NCBI GenBank assembly: GCA_963682025.1
Contig: OY821518.1
Location: 32,196,032 to 32,260,031 of the forward strand
Origin: Cordilura impudica
Lineage: Eukaryota > Arthropoda > Insecta > Diptera > Scathophagidae
DNA: 64,000 nt
Direction: 5' to 3'
Shown here: piece by piece, positions 58,299 to 64,000 of the stretch
Layout: each line of letters starts with the position of its first letter
Numbering within the stretch: the first letter of the stretch is position 1
Program-made: the position numbers and the translations under genes
The notes under the pieces: model-generated
The model's input: the letters and a program-made list of their open reading frames with translations, nothing else
What the model was told of the DNA's origin: nothing
Database searches by the model: none

Positions 58299-59030
58299 AG
58301 CATACCTAAGAGAATTGGTATTTTGAAATAAAATGTTAAGTTCGTTTTCTTAGGTGCCAAAAATGCGTCCAATTTTCCCGGCAATGTATGAAAAATTCCT
58401 CGTCGACATTGATGGATGAAAGACTGGAATTTATGGAAACAAAGTTTTTGCAAAAATTAGATTGCACAAAGAAGGATAACTGTGTAAGAAAGACGCTAGC
58501 AAAATTTAAAGAAGAATTAAAAAAAAAATGGATCAAAAATGGTCGCGATGAAAGCCGCTTTTTAAATAATTAAATCATCCAGAAATGGTTGAAATCGTCA
58601 ATCAATTTTTATGTAAAGACTAACAAGAGAGGTCGACCGCAAAAGCATTTTGGGATCTGCAACGATCGCAGTAAACGGCTGAAAACCGAGTGTTTGAGGA
58701 AGCAAAGTTCTGTTGAAGAGTTAACATATGCTGCGCATATGAGCCAAAGAGCATCCGGAAATATTCAAGCTGCGAATTTAATTAAAGAATGTACCGCGTC
58801 ACCGACCAGAGCACATAAGATGCAAATGGCAATTAAAGAACAGGAAAAACTAAAATCTTCAAAAAAAAAGTCCTTCAGAAGCACTTTCAGTTTTTTTTTT
58901 TAAAGCTAATCTGATATATTTCCCTGTTATTCGTTGATACAGAAAGCTAAAAAGGACTGTTATTCCGTTGAAGAATCGTTCACTATTACCGAACGAAGTG
59001 CAAGTTTGTGCAACCTGCACCGGCGAAATT
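58299..59030 (+). pseudogene. N-terminal remnant, same uncharacterised family as 40737-41546
   Basis: After a TTTTCTTAG acceptor-like site, frames include MKNSSSTLMDERLEFMETKF, IIQKWLKSSINFYVKTNKRG, RGRPQKHFGICNDRSKRLKT and YAAHMSQRASGNIQAANLIK with CTASPTRAHKMQMA. It then shifts to IQKAKKDCYSVEESFTITER at 58934. AKKDCY...TITERSA corresponds to AKKECL...SVTSTSAEI in the other remnant. GRPxKxFxxCxxRSKRxKTE and SPTRAHK are, from memory, hallmarks of this repeat-encoded family. At least three frame breaks. Function unknown. Confidence 0.6.
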
Positions 59031-59499
59031 TTGTTACAATATATGTCAATATATATACAAACAATATATATACAAACTACGGGGCTCATAAACAAAAGTT
59101 CCAACATACAGGCATATTTTTTTTAACTTCTCAATTTTTAGGTGCTCCTAAGAAAACCGGAATTAAACTTAAGTTAGGATACAAAAAGACGCGTTTTGTT
59201 GACTTAAACGTAACTTATGTATCAGTTAACTTACACACTAAATATAACTCTTATCTTTAAGCGTTTACTGTACTTTCAAAGAACGTAAACATTGCCCTTT
59301 TCCGATTCATCAAAAAATTTCATATCAATTAATTGGAAATCCTCAACTTCAACGGTTTCCCGGCTACGCAAAATTTACTATATTGTTATTTTATCGTTAG
59401 AACATGATTTAGTGCTCAATTAGCTATGCGATTAAAATTATTTCATGGGTTAAAACGCAATTTAAAATTTTGATTTTTTGCCAGCTTTTCAGTACGAAT

Positions 59500-59633
59500 A
59501 CCCCTTAGTGCGCTGGTAAGTCATCGAAATAAATTCCAGAGACCCCATAAATTATATATATCCTTGATCCTTATAAAAGGAAAAGTCGAGCTGGTGATGT
59601 CTGTCTGTCTCCTGTTCTCCTGTTGGTAATAGG
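59500..59633 (+). mobile_element. DINE-like fragment split by the hAT element
   Basis: GACCCCATAAATTATATATA, TCCTTGATCCTTATAAAAGG and TGATGTCTGTCTGTCTCCTG are INE-1 5' blocks. The hAT element entered at GTAATAGG and the sequence continues at 63548. Confidence 0.6.
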
Positions 59634-60143
59634 TAGGGTGTCCAGACGTCACGCTTTTGGCGTGATTGTCAAACTTTTGAAATCTTTATTTTCAAAAACC
59701 ACGCCAGATACAATGCTAGAGCTAGACGAGATGGATCAACATTTTATAATTATATTTTTTAATCACCGTTCAAGCAGAAACAATTTCTAAAATGTTGTTA
59801 GTTAATTTATATACAATGATTTAGCTGTCGCAATTGCAGCTAAATCAGTTCTAAAATAATGCTAAAAATGCTAAATTTTTTTTTTCTAATGCTAAAAAAT
59901 AATGCTGAACCTGAAAATGGAAAATTTGCGGCTAAAGCAAAATAAAAAATGCTAAATTTAACTGCAAAAATGCTAAAATGGTAACACTGGTTCTCTCTTC
60001 TTTTTGCTCGGTTCATTGCTCAGTTGTCAGTTCCCCTCGTAATTTTTTTCATTTGTTGTGAAATTAGAATGCAGGCAGTGCTGTGTTGATTGGTTTTAAG
60101 CTTTTTTATTAAGATCTTTAAATCTTGTGCTTTTATTTATCGA

Positions 60144-63100
60144 AATGGACATCAAAAAGTGAGTTTTTAACTTATATTTAATTATTTAATTGGTATCAAA
60201 ATGCAATTTTAAACTTTTTACTTAAGGGTATTTTAAAAATATAAATCCGAATTCGCAACCGCAAGCGCAACATGCACAAACAGAAAAAACTTTGCCAACT
60301 ACCAGCACAGAAATCGAAATAATTCAAGATCCTCCGGAAGATGTAGAGAACCGTGAAATGGCTGTGGAAGTTAGTGATGAGGACGACGATCAGGTATTTT
60401 TTTTACCAATAATTTACTTAAATTTTTTTAAATGTAAATAAAAAATGCAATCATCATCTGACAAAAATTTGGCAAAACGTTCAAATTTAAAACGTTTAGT
60501 TAAATACAATGTACAATGGGAGAAAAAGTTCCATTGGTTGAATAGTTCACAAGAAGAAAATGCTGCAAAAAGTAAAATTTGCAACACAACATTCAAAATT
60601 GGCCATAGTGGAGAATATGACGTTAAAAAACATTCTAAGACTCAGCAACATCTAAAAAATGTTAACGATTCCGCAGCTTCAATTTAATCATTTTTGCCTG
60701 TTGAAAAATCATCCGATGAACTGAAGGTGATCGCTGCCGAAACTGCTTTTATTTTCCATATAGTTATGCACTCGCAATCCTACAATTCTGCGGATTGTGC
60801 CGGAAAATTATTTTCCACTCTATTTGGCGACTCGAACACCGCTAAAATGTATAGTTGTGGCAAAACAAAAGCAGCTAGAATAGTAAGGAAGGTACCAGCG
60901 CCTGAATCGCAGAAACTGATTTTAAGAGAAATTCAAGAAGCAAAGTACTTTTCCGTGAGCACCGACGCTTCCAATAAAGGAAATATAAAAACGTTTCCTT
61001 TGATCGTGCGGTTCTTTGATAAGACTCTTGGTACAAAATCAGCTCTTCTGAGTTTCTACTCACTGGAAGATGAGACATCTATAACAATAGCCAAATTACT
61101 CGTTTCCAAAATTGAATTCCATGGCTTATCAACTGAATTCATTTCATCATTTTGCGCTGATAACGCTAATGTGAATTTTGGAATTTTCAGAGTGTTTATA
61201 CAGAGTTAAAAAAACAAAATGTTAACATAGTTCCTGTTGGGTGTAACTGTCATATTCTCTCCAACACTTTGAAGAAGGGAATATGTGCATTAAAAGTGGA
61301 CGTGGATGTGATAATTATAAAAATATTTAACGAATTCAGTTCTTCAACTAAATGCACAACAGAACTTAAAGAATTTTTTGATTGGCTTGAAGTGGAATGG
61401 TCGGAAACGCTACGCCATGTAACAACAAGATGGCTTAGCCTCTACCCTGCGATTGAAATACTCATAAACTACTTTCTAAAAGTAATGTGGCGCATTCCAT
61501 TACACTTTTTTTCGAAGATGAACTTTCTATGGCTTATTTAGGATTTGTAATGAACATTTGTACAATATTTCAACCAGCCATAAAATTTCTGGAAAAAGAT
61601 AGTGGAGTTATATTAGAAACTTTTGACAAAATGGTAAATAATTTGTTGTTATTTAATAAAAGTTTTTATTGCTTTGCTTGTTTTTATTTTAGGAAAATGT
61701 TCGTCAAGCCCTCAACGAAAGAGTTGAAAATCAATTCTTCGGTGCAATTGCACGATCCACCTTGCTCAAATGTAGCAACGGAGATGCAGTTACACGATTT
61801 AAGATAGAAGATAGAAAAATGTTTTAATTTCGATGAAAACTGCTTCAAAGATTTTAGATCATTAAAATTGAATAGTACTGCGGCTCCCACACTGGAAAAA
61901 TTTAATAATATTGTATCAAAATATAAAATACCTGATGTAGATATTGATGCGATGTTCGAAGAATGTATAAAATTAAAAAGATTTTGGGCAGTTTCAATTG
62001 ACGCTTACCAAGAAAAAGATTGTAGCGAAGAAATATGGCTCAAATTCTTTCAACAATTTGCGGAGTCAAAAAATATTTTAAGAGTATTAAGCAGAGTTCA
62101 GAAAAAAACACACACTGAATAAAAAACTCGTACATATATGTAAACAAACATAACTTAGACCAACACACACATATTTTTATTTTCATACCAATTATGTTTG
62201 TTTTTAAATTTTCTTCGGTGCCCAACACAACCATGACTGTGTTCGTTTTAATATTTCGTTATTTACACGAACATTTTTGTATCACATACTTTTTGTTTAA
62301 ATCACACATAAAGCACACATTTTTGAGTGTTGCTTTATTTGAAGTTCATGTTCTGGTACGTGTACTGAAAGAAAAACACAGAACATGTACAATAAACAGG
62401 TTCGAGTTCAGTTATATTTTAAGTCGTGTTGTGGCTCGTGTAGTAAGAAAAAACAGAACATGTACAATAAACAGGTTCGAGTTCAGTTATATTTTAAGTC
62501 GTGTTTAAGTCGTGTTTAAAATATAACTGAACTCGAACCTGTTTATTGTACATGTTCTGTTTTTTCTTACTACACGAGCCACAACACGACTTAAAATATA
62601 ACTGAACTCGAACCTGTTTATTGTACATGTTCTGTGTTTTTTTTTTCAGTACACGTACCAGAACATGAACTTCAAATAAAGCAACACTCAAAAATGTGTG
62701 CTTTATGTGTGATTGAAACAAAAAGAATGTGATACAAAAATGTTCGTGTAAATAACGAAATATTAAAACGAACACAGTCATGGTTGTGTTGGGCACCGTA
62801 GAAAATTTAGAAACGCACATAATTGATATGAAAATAAAGATATGTGTTGGCTGCTTTTGAACAGAACATTGTGTGTTTCATGTGTGTATTTTCTGAACCT
62901 TGGTATTAAGTTTTATCTATTCAATTCCACATGCCAATGCATCTTCCGAAAGAATTTTCAGTTTGATGGGGAATTCTTGGAGAAAAGAGAGAAACCGAAT
63001 GTATTTAGAAACAGTGGAAGCAGAGCTCATAATAAAACAAAATTTCAGAATGAGCTGCACTGAATTCAAAAAATATTTAAACACCGAAGAAGGGATTTAA
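60144..63100 (+). pseudogene. hAT transposase, degenerate and interrupted
   Basis: MDIKK at 60144 is followed by a probable intron whose acceptor is one base out of frame. Later pieces include a zinc-finger-like KSKICNTTFKIGHSGEYDVK with following His residues (about 60570-60650), a stop at 60685, and STDASNKGNIKTFPLIVRFF (first catalytic region). CADNANVNFG then leads through a break near 61180 to VGCNCHILSNTLKKG (the Cys/His motif). Next come HVTTRWLSLYPA (RW motif), a frameshift near 61480, and an intron at 61634-61692 (59 bp). After a frameshift near 61815 the C-terminal dimerisation block is SIPHANASSERIFSLMGNSW. The last block follows the MITE at 62092-62902. It is inactive. Confidence 0.85.
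62092..62902. mobile_element. Palindromic hAT-type MITE, 811 bp
   Basis: Ends CAGAGTTCAGAAAA and, inverted, CAAGGTTCAGAAAA are flanked by GTATTAAG at 62084-62091 and 62903-62910. The two halves are near-perfect inverse copies meeting near 62513. Each half itself holds a duplicated block starting ACAGAACATGTACAATAAAC. Deleting the MITE and one duplication restores an uninterrupted reading frame from NILRVL into the hAT C-terminal block. No coding. Confidence 0.93.
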
Positions 63101-63547
63101 CTTTTGAAAAAAGTGAAATTAAGTGATAAATATCTTTAGTTTATTATTTTTAGTTATTTGTGATTCGAAAATCGTGATAAAAGTCAATGAATGACTTATT
63201 TTTTTATTTGTAATACGCTTTTTATATTTATGTTTACATGATTGAAAAATCAAGAACTGAAAAGTCAATGAATGACTTTTTTAATTATTTTTTATTTTAA
63301 AACGTTCTTTATGTTTATGTTTATTTAATTATTTAAAAATCGAGACCTGAAAAGTCAATGAATGACTTATTTTTTGATTTAATAAAATTAATAACTTCAA
63401 AAATAATAAAAATAAAAAATTATTTTTAGAAAGCTTGTCGGTGTCAAGCACTTACTATAATAAATAAACGACTAATAAACTTTAGGTTTGAATGATTTTT
63501 CTTTCAAACTTGTCACGCCGTCGAAAAAATTAGATCTGGACACCCTA

Positions 63548-63891
63548 GTAATAGGTCGAGTGGGTTGCACAACTTAGGCTTAAAATGTTAATCATATTCT
63601 ATAGCAGTTTGGTATTGAACTTGGAGCCTCTATACCAAAAGGTGAATTTGTAAAAATACTCCGATAATATATCATTAAAAAAAACTAAAAATAGTGAGAA
63701 ATCTTTATACGCAACAGAACATGTTCATATAGATATGTGTGAGAACGATCCCAGAACAACCCGACCTGACGTGTAGATGGCGGTAGTAGTTTGAAAAAAT
63801 TACTTTGTTCATAAGTGCCAATCTTATAAAATATATGTTTTAACTTTTTAAGGCGCCATGAAAAGTAAACCATCTCCGTGAACTTGTTAAC
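63548..63891. other. DINE-like remainder and non-coding flank
   Basis: After the 8-bp duplication come TCGAGTGGGTTGCACAACTT and AT-rich sequence. GACCTGACGTGTAGATGGCG near 63759 may belong to the terminus of the following mariner. Confidence 0.45.
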
Positions 63892-64000
63892 ATGGAAAAA
63901 ATTGTAATTCAATACTTTCAGTCGAAAGGTCTCAGTCCAACCAATATTAAAGCCGAGCTAGAATCGACTCTGGGGGAGTCTACTCCTTCGACTGTAAAAT
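63892..64000 (+). CDS. Mariner-like transposase N-terminus, cut by window edge
   Basis: MEKIVIQYFQSKGLSPTNIK continues ...LESTLGESTPSTVK, resembling the first helix-turn-helix of mariner transposases (KGLxPxEI ... TLG..xPSxxTVK). 36 codons are visible and the rest lies beyond 64000, so intactness is unknown. Confidence 0.6.
   Translation, partial: MEKIVIQYFQSKGLSPTNIKAELESTLGESTPSTVK

Larger units (their letters stand above)
59634..63547 (+). mobile_element. hAT element, 3914 bp, exact 8-bp duplication
   Basis: Inverted ends TAGGGTGTCCAGA are flanked by GTAATAGG at 59626-59633 and 63548-63555. The transposase lies on +. Three copies of AAGTCAATGAATGACTT (inverted half-sites AAGTCA/TGACTT) sit in the right subterminal region at 63181, 63262 and 63352, possible transposase-binding sites. 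A palindromic MITE interrupts the gene. Confidence 0.95.

Noticed and set aside
62194..62820. Two mirror-image ~105-codon frames
   Set aside because: They are the two arms of the palindromic MITE read on opposite strands.

Overview
The window is nuclear DNA of a higher dipteran fly. The evidence is an INE-1/DINE-1-like repeat family, an AT-rich background, introns of 50 to 67 bp, and host exons (Rat1, a GT31 galactosyltransferase) that read like those of flies. A calyptrate fly is my inference; the species is not determinable. Only two host genes are recognisable, each by its last exon. A beta-1,3-galactosyltransferase exon lies on + at 18376-19457. The Rat1/XRN2 terminal exon lies on - at 45376-46605. 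They converge tail to tail across 26 kb of repeats. Their upstream exons are not in the window, so each is apparently preceded by an intron of more than 17 kb packed with transposons.

Region by region. 1-2655: a ~610-bp satellite with a tRNA-like (SINE-like) module, ending at a Helitron 3' terminus. 3657-6020: a DINE-like element followed by a 21-bp minisatellite with a 567-bp higher-order repeat. 6896-9612: a TIR transposon with an intact two-exon DUF7869-type transposase. 11405-13240: a decayed LINE. 13471-17602: a transposon with ~0.8-kb inverted repeats and a hAT-like transposase pseudogene. 20563-34400: layers of MITEs, Helitrons, two DD41D mariners and a PIF/Harbinger-like element, many with empty sites elsewhere in the window. 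36441-44375: DINE-like composites with heptamer arrays, a mariner fragment and a Jockey-like tail. 46652-57270: a Tc1 fragment, two DINE-1/Helentron-like copies with 7-bp arrays, Helitrons, and an intact Tc1 nested in the second copy. 57660-64000: a 122-bp tandem repeat, a gene-family remnant, a hAT element with an exact 8-bp target duplication that contains a palindromic hAT MITE, and the start of another mariner.

Most coding sequence belongs to selfish DNA. Two transposase genes look intact: the DUF7869-type gene and the nested Tc1 DD34E gene. The rest carry stops, frameshifts or deletions. Because several repeat families occur twice, one copy often serves as the empty site for an insertion in the other, so target-site duplications and insertion order can be read from the window itself. 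Database identity, expression and copy number could not be tested here.
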